NCBI RefSeq assembly: GCF_025787225.1
Contig: NZ_CP090958.1
Coordinates: forward strand, 2,156,550-2,220,549
Source of the DNA: Saxibacter everestensis
Lineage (GTDB): Bacteria; Actinomycetota; Actinomycetes; Actinomycetales; Brevibacteriaceae
Direction of reading: 5' to 3'
DNA length: 64,000 bases
In this document: one piece after another, positions 54,191 through 63,006 of the stretch
Numbering within the stretch: position 1 is the stretch's first letter
Layout of the letters: each line of letters begins with the position of its first letter
Translations under genes and position numbers: made by a program
Notes under the pieces: model-generated
What the model saw: only the letters and a program-made list of their open reading frames with translations
What the model was told of the DNA's origin: nothing
Database searches by the model: none

Positions 54191-54836
54191 TGAAGCCCTC
54201 GGGCAACTGCTGCCGACCGGTCAGTGCAAGGAGGGCTGGTACGCCACGTTCGGATTCGTAAGCCATCCGTGCCGCCAGCTGAAGACTGGCGTCGATGGCG
54301 CCGTCGAGCTGGGACGGCAGGGCAACGGCTGCAGCCCGAATAAGGTCGAGGCTGTGCACGGTCAGCTCGAAGGTGCGGGTCGGCAAATAGTCGAGCAGAC
54401 CGATGGTGCCAAAGGGAGTGGTCAGGATGCTGTCGTCCGGGCTATCCCGGACGATTGCGATAACGCGATCGACGAGTCTCTGGACCGTCTGGACCGGGTC
54501 CGGTCCGAGATCACGGCCCGCTTGCCGTCCTCGTTCCACCACTGCAGCCGCACCGGCGAGAGTAGCCGCGGTCGCCCGGTAGTAGGCGACGGGGTCCCTC
54601 AGCGTCGGCGGATCAGACGTCATCGGAACAGCCAGGTAGGTTTCGACTGTGATCAAGGACCTGCTGGTGTGCCCGGCAAGATCGCGGATGTTCCACTCCC
54701 CCAGACCTGGATGACTCAAGCTTGACTCGGGTATGGCAGCCATGACGCTGGCGAACGCATGGGCCGCATCTTCGAAGCACGCTCTGAGCCGCCGGCTCCC
54801 ATCAGACTGCATGTCATGAGGTATATGCGTGGGCAC
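54180..54836 (-). CDS. Maleylpyruvate isomerase N-domain (mycothiol-dependent, DinB-like) protein
   Basis: This 218-residue four-helix protein has GLGEWNIRDLAGHTSRSLIT and, later, RTFELTVHSLDLIRA, with the His residues that form the metal site of mycothiol-dependent enzymes of the DinB/MDMPI superfamily. A thiol-transfer or isomerase function is likely, and MshB supplies mycothiol. Substrate unknown. It is divergent from the next gene with 129 bases between starts. Confidence 0.78.
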   Translation of the reverse strand: MPTHIPHDMQSDGSRRLRACFEDAAHAFASVMAAIPESSLSHPGLGEWNIRDLAGHTSRSLITVETYLAVPMTSDPPTLRDPVAYYRATAATLAGAAAVVERGRQAGRDLGPDPVQTVQRLVDRVIAIVRDSPDDSILTTPFGTIGLLDYLPTRTFELTVHSLDLIRAAAVALPSQLDGAIDASLQLAARMAYESERGVPALLALTGRQQLPEGFSVV

Positions 54837-54965
54837 GACGAAGTGTCAAGAACGCCCGACGCGCTCCCAATGCGCCTGAAGAATGCTGACCGGGTCGTTG
54901 ACCGGCATCGGCGTCTTCGCTTCGCTCAAGCTCAGCGCGAGGCGGACCGATGGCAAACTGGAGCA

Positions 54966-56042
54966 ATGAAGGCGACCCGTGATCAGGTACTGCGCTACCG
55001 AGTGCACGCGCAACAGCTTGACCGTGAAACCGGCTCGGCACACACAGACGCCGATATCCTCGACCTGGGTGTGCAGGACACCGGGAACGAGGGAAGCCGC
55101 TGGGCTCTCGCACAGCGCGGCGTGCAGTTCGACCCGGGTGAGCATTTCATCGCCTGGACGCTTCGCGGAGCGCCCACGGCGTATCGACGAGCACAGGCCG
55201 CGCAAGTCGCGGCGGCCACTGCCCCGTATGACGAAGCAGATGCCGCCAAACGGGTCTTCGACGCGGCCAAGCCGCTGAAGGCGGCGGGGATTCCCGTGCT
55301 TGAGGCACTGGCCGTGGTGTCCGGGCATATGCGCGACATCGTGAAGGAACCCACGGTAAAGGGCGAGATGTCCGGACGACTGACAGCGGTGCTCCCGGAC
55401 CCCTATTTGCGCTATTGCCGACCGTGCGACGCCATTCACAGTCACGAGCAGACGTTCCGCCTGTCGGCCCTGCCTGCGGGCCTTGAACTCGACCCAGGCA
55501 CGTCTCCCCCAGTCCTCCGCCGAATCCCGGGGTGGGGTGGGCCTGCCGCGGAAAGGCCTGCATCGCTCGACCCAATCCGGGCCTGCCTGCACCTCTTCGG
55601 GCCACTCACCCCCAAGCTGGTGGCCGGATACATCGATGCTCCGGTCAGGACTGTCACTTCTCACTGGCCGAACGACGTCGAAGAGGTTGTGGTAGCCGGC
55701 GAGAGACGCTTCGTCCTCGCCGCGGATGCGGCGGCCCTGGCAGACCCACCGGCGAGCGCAGGCGTGCGGCTGCTCGGCTCGCATGACCTCTTCCTGCAGA
55801 CCCGGGATCGCGAACTCCTGGTCGAGGACGCCGATCGCCGAAAGCAGCTCTGGCCTGTCCTGGGCCGGCCCGGGACGATTCTTCAGGGACACAACATCGT
55901 GGGCACCTGGCGGCCACGAACATCCGGTAAGAAGCTCACACTCGCCACCGAAACATGGACTAACGTACCGAAACGCGAGTTGGAGGATCAGGCTGCCAGG
56001 CTGGCCGAACACCGCGGACAGGGTTTCGCCGGCGTCGCGTAG
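54966..56042 (+). CDS. Winged-helix AlkZ/YcaQ-like DNA glycosylase family protein
   Basis: From the ATG at 54966 the protein has 358 residues: VLRYRVHAQQLDRETG at the N-terminus with the Gln-Gln pair, and tandem winged helix regions (CLHLFGPLTPKLVAGYIDAP, VRTVTSHWP). The HTH_42 family includes AlkZ, which unhooks DNA interstrand crosslinks through a QxQ or QxD motif. The motif here is less certain, so it may be a non-catalytic paralogue. Upstream in-frame ATGs lack homology. Confidence 0.7.
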   Translation: MKATRDQVLRYRVHAQQLDRETGSAHTDADILDLGVQDTGNEGSRWALAQRGVQFDPGEHFIAWTLRGAPTAYRRAQAAQVAAATAPYDEADAAKRVFDAAKPLKAAGIPVLEALAVVSGHMRDIVKEPTVKGEMSGRLTAVLPDPYLRYCRPCDAIHSHEQTFRLSALPAGLELDPGTSPPVLRRIPGWGGPAAERPASLDPIRACLHLFGPLTPKLVAGYIDAPVRTVTSHWPNDVEEVVVAGERRFVLAADAAALADPPASAGVRLLGSHDLFLQTRDRELLVEDADRRKQLWPVLGRPGTILQGHNIVGTWRPRTSGKKLTLATETWTNVPKRELEDQAARLAEHRGQGFAGVA

Positions 56043-56058
56043 CTGGTGGAGATCTTCC

Positions 56059-56439
56059 TTACATCCACTTGACGCCGTCGTCCTCGTACTCTCGGATCCG
56101 ATAGCCGATCATCCTGCCGAGCACCTCGCTGGGAACGGGCTTGTCGTAGGGCAGCTGAACCGACCCCTTTCCGGTTGCGTATCCGTCCAGTTCGTCGATG
56201 AAGGCGCGCAACGTGCTCGGGGTGAAGACGAAGTTGGCATGTTTCTTATGCCCGCTGAAGACGAACAGAATCGTCCCCGACGAGTACGCCGGGCTGCCCC
56301 ATTTGAGTCCTTCCACGGCATCCGGAGCATTGGAGCGGCTCAACTCTCGCAGTTCCTGGAGTCGCTGCCGCACGACGTCGGGGAATGAATCGATGTATTG
56401 CTCGACCGTTTCGGGCTTCGTCGTCATCTGGCTAGTCAA
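56059..56439 (-). CDS. DUF1801 / YdhG-like protein
   Basis: This 126-residue protein has PETVEQYIDSFPDVVRQRLQ, EGLKWGSPAYSS and a final YRIREYEDDGVKWM, the DUF1801 signature. These proteins share a fold with the frataxin-like YdhG iron chaperone; function unproven. It is convergent with the winged-helix gene. Confidence 0.82.
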   Translation of the reverse strand: MTSQMTTKPETVEQYIDSFPDVVRQRLQELRELSRSNAPDAVEGLKWGSPAYSSGTILFVFSGHKKHANFVFTPSTLRAFIDELDGYATGKGSVQLPYDKPVPSEVLGRMIGYRIREYEDDGVKWM

Positions 56440-56665
56440 TCGTGATCTAGCAATGGGGCGTCGAGGACTATGACCGTTCGGGAAATCTTCATGGAGTCAT
56501 CCTCAAGCAGGCTACCCGGCTGCACAACCCCATTACGCGTGCTTATCCGGCCGGCTCCAGCGTTTGCGACTGCTATCGCAGGGCGCCACACGCGCCCGCT
56601 CAGAGCTGCCGGCCTCGCGGTGCGAATCACGCGACAGTCGCTCGCACACCTGCAAGAATGACGCC

Positions 56666-57244
56666 ATGGCAAACTCCCTTTATCTGTCCGGCGACGCTGC
56701 CGCAGACGCACTTCTGGCCGAGAACGACTTCGCACTGCTGGTCGGCATGCTGCTCGATCAGCAGGTGCCGATGGAAACCGCTTTTGCCGGCCCGGCGAAA
56801 CTGCGCGAACGGCTCGGCGATCTCAGCCCCGAACAAATTGCCGGCATGGACCGGGACGAACTCGTCGCGGTCTTTGCGGAAAAGCCCGCCGTGCACCGGT
56901 ACCCCAAAGCGATGGCCGGCCGGGTTCAGGATCTGGCTCGGGCAATCGTTGAGAGTTATGACGGCAACACCACCGCTCTTTGGACCGAGGGTGACCCCGA
57001 CGGCAAAGAGGTGCTGGCCAGGCTGAAAGCACTGCCGGGTTACGGTCAGCAAAAGGCCAAGATCTTCCTCGCCCTACTGGGCAAGCAGTTCGGGCTATCG
57101 GCGCCCGGATGGCGTGAGGCCGCCGCCGAGTATGGCGATCCGGACGCGCGGCGCTCGATTGCCGACGTCACCGACGGAAATTCCCTGTCCGAGGTGCGAG
57201 CCTTCAAGAAGGAGCAGAAGGCCAAGGCCAAGCTCGCTACGTAG
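56666..57244 (+). CDS. HhH-GPD-type DNA glycosylase family protein (TIGR03252)
   Basis: From the ATG at 56666 the protein has 192 residues and shows LVGMLLDQQVPMETAFAGPA, ALPGYGQQKAKIFLALLGKQ (helix-hairpin-helix with LPGxGxxKA) and the C-terminal Lys-rich end. The catalytic Asp after HhH-GPD is not obvious, so it may be a reduced or specialised member. Base excision repair is the likely role. Confidence 0.85.
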   Translation: MANSLYLSGDAAADALLAENDFALLVGMLLDQQVPMETAFAGPAKLRERLGDLSPEQIAGMDRDELVAVFAEKPAVHRYPKAMAGRVQDLARAIVESYDGNTTALWTEGDPDGKEVLARLKALPGYGQQKAKIFLALLGKQFGLSAPGWREAAAEYGDPDARRSIADVTDGNSLSEVRAFKKEQKAKAKLAT

Positions 57245-57257
57245 AACAGCTTCGGAC

Positions 57258-57301
57258 GTCAACCGTGGTTGACATCTCCATACTTGTCAACTATGGTTGA
57301 C
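57258..57301 (+). promoter_or_regulatory. Promoter with two operators before the ClpC2-like module
   Basis: Two palindromes, GTCAACCGTGGTTGAC (57258-57273) and GTCAACTATGGTTGAC (57286-57301), are spaced 28 bases apart. TTGACA (57269-57274) and TATGGT (57292-57297) form a sigma70 promoter with a 17-base spacer, each overlapping one operator. The expected transcript start falls on the ATG at 57304, so the mRNA is probably leaderless. Confidence 0.85.
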
Positions 57302-57303
57302 AC

Positions 57304-57510
57304 ATGCATGAGAACCCGATCGATGCCGCGACGAGCGACGATCCAACAATCGGCTTGCACGCCGTTAGCTCATTGCGCGAACTGGCCGATCGGCTGGAGG
57401 CGCTTCACGTAGCTCGAGCCCGCGAGCTCGGCATGCCGTGGCAAGAGATCGCCGACGCTCTCGGCGTCTCTCGCCAAGCCGTTCACAAGAAACATGGCAG
57501 GAGAAAGTAA
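57304..57510 (+). CDS. Small HTH DNA-binding protein (split ClpC2 N-terminal half)
   Basis: This 68-residue protein has a central helix-turn-helix ELGMPWQEIADALGVSRQAV and a basic end KKHGRRK. It matches the N-terminal HTH of mycobacterial ClpC2 (SGASWSDIGKSMGVTKQAAQ, from memory). Its TAA overlaps the ATG of the Clp N-domain gene. It probably binds the two GTCAAC-N4-GTTGAC sites and autoregulates. There is no ribosome site in front; the start appears leaderless. Confidence 0.85.
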   Translation: MHENPIDAATSDDPTIGLHAVSSLRELADRLEALHVARARELGMPWQEIADALGVSRQAVHKKHGRRK

Positions 57511-58034
57511 TGTTCGAGAGATTTACCACCGATGCTCGCGCCATAGTCGTCGCGGCCCAAGAGACGGCGAGAGAAATCGGCTCCCACAACATCGACTCAC
57601 GCTATTTGCTTCTCGGACTGTTCGATACCAATGACTCAACAACACAGGCGCTGAATGATTGCGTCGACAACTTCGATGACGCGCGCACGAGGCTTCTCGA
57701 CCGACTTGCCGGTTCCGGGCTGGACGGTGATGCGCTTGCCTCGCTCGGCATAGACCTGTCGGAGGTTACTGAGCGAGCAGATGCTGTGTTTGGTTCAGGC
57801 GCCCTTACATCGAGCAGGTCCCCGAAGGGGAGAATACGGTTCAGTCAGGATGCCAAGAAGTGCCTCGAACTCGCCCTTCGCGAAGCGATTCGTCTCAAGG
57901 GCTCATCAATTGGCACGCGGCACATACTTCTCGGCATGCTGCGAGCGGAATGCCCGGCTCGCAGCGAATTATTACGGGAAAACGTAGACGTCGCCGCGCT
58001 ACGTAGCACTCTCGAAACGCAGAGGGCCGCGTAA
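57510..58034 (+). CDS. Stand-alone ClpC N-domain protein (split ClpC2 C-terminal half)
   Basis: This 174-residue protein has two Clp N repeats: RFTTDARAIVVAAQETAREI with HNIDSRYLLLGLF, then RFSQDAKKCLELALREAIRL with GTRHILLGMLR. There is no AAA ATPase domain. In ClpC2 the HTH and N-domain form one chain; here they are two genes with overlapping stop and start (TAATG), preceded by AGGAGAAAG. ClpC2 proteins bind ClpC-directed cyclomarin and control their own expression. A decoy or sensor role is inferred. Confidence 0.87.
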   Translation: MFERFTTDARAIVVAAQETAREIGSHNIDSRYLLLGLFDTNDSTTQALNDCVDNFDDARTRLLDRLAGSGLDGDALASLGIDLSEVTERADAVFGSGALTSSRSPKGRIRFSQDAKKCLELALREAIRLKGSSIGTRHILLGMLRAECPARSELLRENVDVAALRSTLETQRAA

Positions 58035-58191
58035 CGAGAGCCGGCAGTGCCTTGCAAGAAGCCGCTTGGCGAAGCGCACATCGACTGCCGATAGAAAGCT
58101 GGGCCAACTCGCGGATGGCTTCGGCAGCTAGCCGATGGACCAGGCACGTCGAATTTCGCTTCCGATAGGCTCCTGGGCATGAGGATGACCA

Positions 58192-58989
58192 GTGGCTGAT
58201 CCGGATGAGGGTTTGATGCCTGACGGCACCATCCGGACCGGCGCTCAACGGGAACGTGTGCCGCCGTTGTTCGAACCAATTCTGGCTGAAGCGACCAGAG
58301 CAGCCGAGCAGCGTGGCGGCTCCCTCTACCTCTACGGATCAGTCGCCACCGGCGCCGCTCGCCCCGGCCTCAGCGACGTTGACCTGCTGTCTGTCGATTT
58401 CGGCGAGGCTGCCACGCTCGGCGATCAGCTCTCGGCCAAGTACGCTGACCGATGCCGGGCCGTCGAGATCGCCACGGCCACGGCGGCGGACTTCGAACGC
58501 CAGAACGACGCGGCGTACGGCAACCGGGTATTTATCCGGCACTACTGCGTTCATCTGACTGGCCCGGACCGATCCGCCACCCTCCCTGCATACCCTGCTG
58601 ACGCTCGAGCGGCTCGCGGATTCAACGGAGACATCGGGCAACATCTGCAGCGATGGCGTCAACTACTCGGCAGCTCGCCGCAGCAGGTAGAGGTGCTCGG
58701 ACGACGAGTAGCCCGCAAGTCCCTCCTTGCCGTGGCGGGCCTGGTCAGCGTGCATGACGGTACGTGGACCACCGATCGGCCCCCCGCGCTCCGCTGGGGT
58801 GGTGTCCAGCCCGAACTTGCGGCCGATCTGGCGCAACTGATGTCGTGGGCCGATGGGGGCAGCCGCCCGACACCCTTAGATGTTCAGAAAGCGGTCGCGG
58901 ACGGCGGCATAGTCCCCACGATCGTCGAGGATTTCGCGCGGCTGGTCGGACTCTGGCGCGAGGCACCCGACAGCCCCTCGACGCGATGA
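58192..58989 (+). CDS. Nucleotidyltransferase-domain protein
   Basis: This 265-residue protein from a GTG start has the Pol-beta NTase motif YLYGSVATGAARPGLSDVDL, with GS and DVD metal ligands, and a helical C-terminal half. It could be an aminoglycoside-modifying type, AMPylase or MNT-like enzyme; no specific subgroup can be assigned. No HEPN partner is adjacent. Confidence 0.78.
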   Translation: MADPDEGLMPDGTIRTGAQRERVPPLFEPILAEATRAAEQRGGSLYLYGSVATGAARPGLSDVDLLSVDFGEAATLGDQLSAKYADRCRAVEIATATAADFERQNDAAYGNRVFIRHYCVHLTGPDRSATLPAYPADARAARGFNGDIGQHLQRWRQLLGSSPQQVEVLGRRVARKSLLAVAGLVSVHDGTWTTDRPPALRWGGVQPELAADLAQLMSWADGGSRPTPLDVQKAVADGGIVPTIVEDFARLVGLWREAPDSPSTR

Positions 58990-59077
58990 CTTTCCGTGGC
59001 GAATAACGTCACCCGACGCGCTTACGCCATTCAACAACTGCGCCAAATGACCGATTCACTGCCTACTGGATGTCGCC

Positions 59078-59599
59078 TCAACCTACCGTGTTCGCGGGAC
59101 GATGCGGCGTCACGGGCGGCTCGGCCGACCATGGGAAGACGATCCACTCGTCCGTGCGTCGCCACACGTAGTCAGGATTTACGACGGATGTCGACTTGGC
59201 ATAGAGCACCGCGCTGCGGGCCTCCGCACCGTGACTACGCATGATGTCGAGGACGAGAGCGAGGGTCCGACCCGAGTCGGCCACATCGTCGACCACAAGC
59301 AGCCGTTTGCCCGCGATCGACTCGGCATCGAGCAACGGAGCGAGGAGCACCGGGTCGGGCAGCGTCTCGTGCACGTCGGTGTAGAACTCGACGTTGATGG
59401 CGTCCGATAGCTTGACGCCGAGCGTGTACGACAGCGCGCCCGCGGGCAGCAAGCCGCCGCGCGCGACGGCGATGATGATTTCTGGCGCGAAGCCCGAATC
59501 GGCGATGATTTGCCCGAGGTCGCGGCTCGCAGTGCCGAAAAGGTCCCAGGTCAGGACCTCTTTTGCGTCGAGTTCGGATGAGTCTGCATGAAAGGCCAT
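59078..59599 (-). CDS. Phosphoribosyltransferase (Gpt/xanthine-guanine type)
   Basis: From the ATG at 59599 the protein has 173 residues. It contains the PRPP motif LLVVDDVADSGRTLALVLDI and an IIIAVARGGLLPAGALSYTL loop, with a C-terminal WRRTDEWIVFPWSAEPPVTP typical of the hypoxanthine/xanthine PRTase-like group. It is a purine salvage enzyme of unspecified base. Divergent from the PucR gene; the longer in-frame start at 59743 lacks similarity. Confidence 0.85.
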   Translation of the reverse strand: MAFHADSSELDAKEVLTWDLFGTASRDLGQIIADSGFAPEIIIAVARGGLLPAGALSYTLGVKLSDAINVEFYTDVHETLPDPVLLAPLLDAESIAGKRLLVVDDVADSGRTLALVLDIMRSHGAEARSAVLYAKSTSVVNPDYVWRRTDEWIVFPWSAEPPVTPHRPANTVG

Positions 59600-59748
59600 G
59601 TCAGAGAGACTACCGCCGCACACACCTACCCAAGGCACCGGCAGCCCGGCACAACCCTGGACCCACAGTCGCCATAACCTGCTGGACTGGGTTCTTCCTG
59701 GGGCGTCGGGTAGCGGGTCCGCGCTGATACTGCGCGGTATCATCTGGT

Positions 59749-61374
59749 GTGAGCCTCAGCCTCCGGAAACTTCTCGAGAATCCCTCGCTCGATCTCAGAC
59801 TCATCGTCGACCTGAGCGAGGATCCCCGCTCCGAGTCCGCGCTTGACCACGAATTCGAGTGGCTTCACGCGACGGACCTGATCGACCCGACGCCTTTTCT
59901 CGGCCCGGCGGAAGTCATCCTCACCCTGGGTTGGCAGTTCCCGGTCACTGATTCCGTCGATTCCTCGATTGCCGAAGCGCGGATTCCGGCGGACAAACTC
60001 GAGAAGATCTATGACGACTATGCGGCCCTCGTCGCCGCGCACGGGGTCATCGGGATTGGGTTCGGAAGCGATGTCCTCCATCGAGGAGTGCCTCGGCCAC
60101 TCGTCAACGCGTGCATCAAACACGGACTGATCCTCTTCGACGTCCCATACGAGATCTCATTTATGGATCTTCTGCAGGAAGCGGCACGGGTCGTCCAGCG
60201 AGACCAGAGCGAACGGCAGTCCCGTTCGCTCCGAGCTCAGAAGGCGATCGCACACGCGGCCACCCGACGGGATGGGCTCAACGCGACTCTGCGGGAAACT
60301 GCTCGCCAGCTGGGATGCGGAGTGTCGCTCTTCGACTCGCTAGGGCACTCGGTGATCACGGTCGAGGCGCCTCACGGTCCCCGGGTTGGCGAGAGCGAGA
60401 TCGCTCCCGTTGTCCGGAAGGCCCTCACAGAGCAGCTGCGATTCTGCACCGCACAGGTCACCGACGAGGTCGAGGCGATCGTGCAGCTGCTCGGCGAATA
60501 CACGGACCCGACCGGGGTCCTCGTCCTCACCCTCAGCGAAGGGTTCGACGACGTGTCCCGCAACGTGCTCTCCAGTGTGCTCGCCCTGGTGAGTGTGTCC
60601 CTCGAACAGAATCAGGCACTCGCATCCCTGCACACGACCCTTCGCCAGGCGCTGCTGCAGCTCCTGCTGTCGGGCAATATCGGGATGACCCGTCACATCC
60701 TCGAAAGCGTGTGGGGCCCGCTCCCTGTTCCTCCGATGGTCGCCATGGTGGGCATCTCCCGGCAGTTCGAGGTCACCAGGATCTTGCCTCGATTGGAGAC
60801 CATGACCTCCGACGAGGCGGTGCCGGTGTTCTACGCCCAATACCAGAACGGTCTGGCGATCCTTCTGCAGTCCAAACACGTCGAACAAGTGATCGAACTC
60901 TTGCAGCCCTTCGACCTGGCCATCGGTCGCTCACGCTGCGACCGATGGGACGGACTGGAACTGGCGCTCGAAGAGGCGAAGAAGGCCGCCGAATACGGGA
61001 TCCGGACTGGGAAGACGGGGTCCATCGCATTCTCCGGGATCTGGCAGGACGGGGTGGCGGACCTCATCGACGCTTCAGATGCCTCTCACGTGGCCCGTCG
61101 GGTGCTGGCACCTCTGGCTCGTTTCGAGCGCTCGAACAACGGCGACCTGATCACCACCCTCAAGGTCTGGCTCGAGAACCACGGGAAGCTGCAACCCGCT
61201 GCCCGGGCACTCGATGTTCACCGACACACATTGATGGCCCGTCTCGAGAAGATCGCGCAGCTGACCGGTTCCGACCTCGACGATTTCCAGGTCCGCGCGG
61301 ACCTCGTGCTCGCGCTGCGTTACTACCGCGCGGAAAAGGCGGACAGCAGCACTGGTGGCACGGCGCAGCCCTGA
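59749..61374 (+). CDS. PucR-family transcriptional regulator
   Basis: This 541-residue protein from a GTG start has an N-terminal PucR domain (to about 130; EFEWLHATDLIDPTPFL), a GAF-like/GGDEF-like middle region and a C-terminal PucR HTH (TLKVWLENHGKLQPAARALD, VHRHTLMARLEKIAQLTG). These regulators usually control adjacent amine, purine or amino-acid catabolism, here most likely the permease operon that follows. Confidence 0.9.
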   Translation: MSLSLRKLLENPSLDLRLIVDLSEDPRSESALDHEFEWLHATDLIDPTPFLGPAEVILTLGWQFPVTDSVDSSIAEARIPADKLEKIYDDYAALVAAHGVIGIGFGSDVLHRGVPRPLVNACIKHGLILFDVPYEISFMDLLQEAARVVQRDQSERQSRSLRAQKAIAHAATRRDGLNATLRETARQLGCGVSLFDSLGHSVITVEAPHGPRVGESEIAPVVRKALTEQLRFCTAQVTDEVEAIVQLLGEYTDPTGVLVLTLSEGFDDVSRNVLSSVLALVSVSLEQNQALASLHTTLRQALLQLLLSGNIGMTRHILESVWGPLPVPPMVAMVGISRQFEVTRILPRLETMTSDEAVPVFYAQYQNGLAILLQSKHVEQVIELLQPFDLAIGRSRCDRWDGLELALEEAKKAAEYGIRTGKTGSIAFSGIWQDGVADLIDASDASHVARRVLAPLARFERSNNGDLITTLKVWLENHGKLQPAARALDVHRHTLMARLEKIAQLTGSDLDDFQVRADLVLALRYYRAEKADSSTGGTAQP

Positions 61375-61564
61375 GATTTAGTGGACAGTCTGTCCTGGTT
61401 GCCCGCCGGTAATCGACAAAATTCAAGTCGGGACACCTCTTTCATGCCGCTTGAGTGTCGGTATGTCCCGGAAACTCAGACACTTTGTCGGTTCTTCTTG
61501 AGTCGCTCGTGGCATTAGATTCGTCATCGACGCAATTGCGCATCACGGGCAAAGGAGCACAGCG
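61375..61564 (+). promoter_or_regulatory. Promoter region of the permease operon
   Basis: 190 bases between the PucR gene and the permease. The inverted repeat AGTGTC (61454-61459) / GACACT (61479-61484) could be part of a PucR site. AAAGGAG lies about 6 bases before the permease ATG. No hairpin terminator was recognised. Confidence 0.45.
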
Positions 61565-62995
61565 ATGACGAAATTGAAACGCACCCTCGGGTTCGGCGCG
61601 GCCTATGCCGCGTCGACCGGATTGGTCGTCTCGGGCACGGCGATGGTGTCTCTTGGCAATGGGTTCGGCACGGGCGGTCTCGCCTTCGCGATTCCGGCCC
61701 TCGCCGGTTTGATCATCATCACCATGGTGGCGATCTCCTACGGAGAGCTGGCCTCCATGCTGCCGGGAGGCGGAATGGTCGGGGAATACACGCTCCCCGC
61801 ACTCGGCCGCCTCATGGCGATCATTGCGGTTCTCGGCGGGTATCTCGTCCTCGTCTCTGCCGACGGCGGAACCCAGCTCCTGGTCGCCGGTGAATCCTTC
61901 GAATCACTGACCGGCTTCCCGGCACCGGCATTCTCGTTCGGCCTGCTCCTCATTCTGCTCGTCCTCAACATCTCCGGAGTCGACATTTTCGCCCGGGTGC
62001 AGATTCCCGTCGTTTTCGGCATGATGGGCATTCTCGCGGTGATGGGCCTTGCCGGCGTCCTTGGCCTCTCGAGCCAACCAACCGTGGACAACCCAGTACT
62101 CAACACGGAATGGGGCACCCTCGCCTCGATGGGTGCCGTGGCGATCTGGCTCTACATCGGAATGGAATTCGTCGCGCCGCTCGCCGAGGAGATCCGGCAA
62201 CCCTGGAAGAACATCCCGCTGGCCATGATTGTCGGGGTGTCGACGATCTTCGTCGTCGACGTGCTCTTCGGTTGGGGCGCGACCCACTATGCCGACCTCG
62301 ACGAAATGGCGGCTTCCTCGATCCCGCACGTCGTCGGTGCCACCGCGATCTTCGGCGCCGCGGGCGGATTCATCATGACTGTCGTGACGATCCTCGCCTC
62401 GTTCTCCACCGGAAATTCCTACCTCGCTGCGATTCCGCGCATGCTCTACGGACTTGCCAACGAGGGCCTGTTGCCGAAGTGGCTGGCCAAGGTGAGCCGC
62501 CGCTCACGCGTTCCATGGACGGGGATGCTCGTCACTGCCGGGTGCATGGCTGCCGTACTCGTCTACTCGACGGTCTCCGACGGCGGAATCGATCTGATCA
62601 TCCAGCTCGTCAGCATCGCCTGCACCACCTGGCTGCTCAGCTACATCATCGCCCAGGTCGACGTCCTCGTCCTGCGCCGTCGCTACCCGAACGCGCACCG
62701 GCCGTTCAAGACCCCGTTCTACCCAATCCCGCAGGTCATCGGAATTTTCTCGTGCACCTATCTCATCGTCTTCATCGTTCCCGGACTCGAAGCGCGACTC
62801 GTGGTTTGGGGAACTGCCGCCGTCATCATCGCCGCGATCGCCATATTCGGGGTGGTCTGGCTCAAGCTCAACCGCCTGCCGCTCTTCACCCCCACGGACC
62901 TCGTCCAGACCCAGTCGAACATCATCGAGAGATCAGAGGAACTCGAAGGCAACTACCCGGGCAGAACGACGGACCCGGCCACACGCCGAGTCTGA
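61565..62995 (+). CDS. APC-family amino acid/amine permease
   Basis: This 476-residue protein has 12 membrane segments. TM1 has the substrate loop STGLVVSGTAMVSLGNGFG, and a later cytoplasmic RYPNAHRPFKTPFYPIPQ is typical of APC transporters. The substrate is probably an amino acid or amine, by context with PucR and an alcohol dehydrogenase. Confidence 0.9.
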   Translation: MTKLKRTLGFGAAYAASTGLVVSGTAMVSLGNGFGTGGLAFAIPALAGLIIITMVAISYGELASMLPGGGMVGEYTLPALGRLMAIIAVLGGYLVLVSADGGTQLLVAGESFESLTGFPAPAFSFGLLLILLVLNISGVDIFARVQIPVVFGMMGILAVMGLAGVLGLSSQPTVDNPVLNTEWGTLASMGAVAIWLYIGMEFVAPLAEEIRQPWKNIPLAMIVGVSTIFVVDVLFGWGATHYADLDEMAASSIPHVVGATAIFGAAGGFIMTVVTILASFSTGNSYLAAIPRMLYGLANEGLLPKWLAKVSRRSRVPWTGMLVTAGCMAAVLVYSTVSDGGIDLIIQLVSIACTTWLLSYIIAQVDVLVLRRRYPNAHRPFKTPFYPIPQVIGIFSCTYLIVFIVPGLEARLVVWGTAAVIIAAIAIFGVVWLKLNRLPLFTPTDLVQTQSNIIERSEELEGNYPGRTTDPATRRV

Positions 62996-63006
62996 AAACA
63001 GGAATC

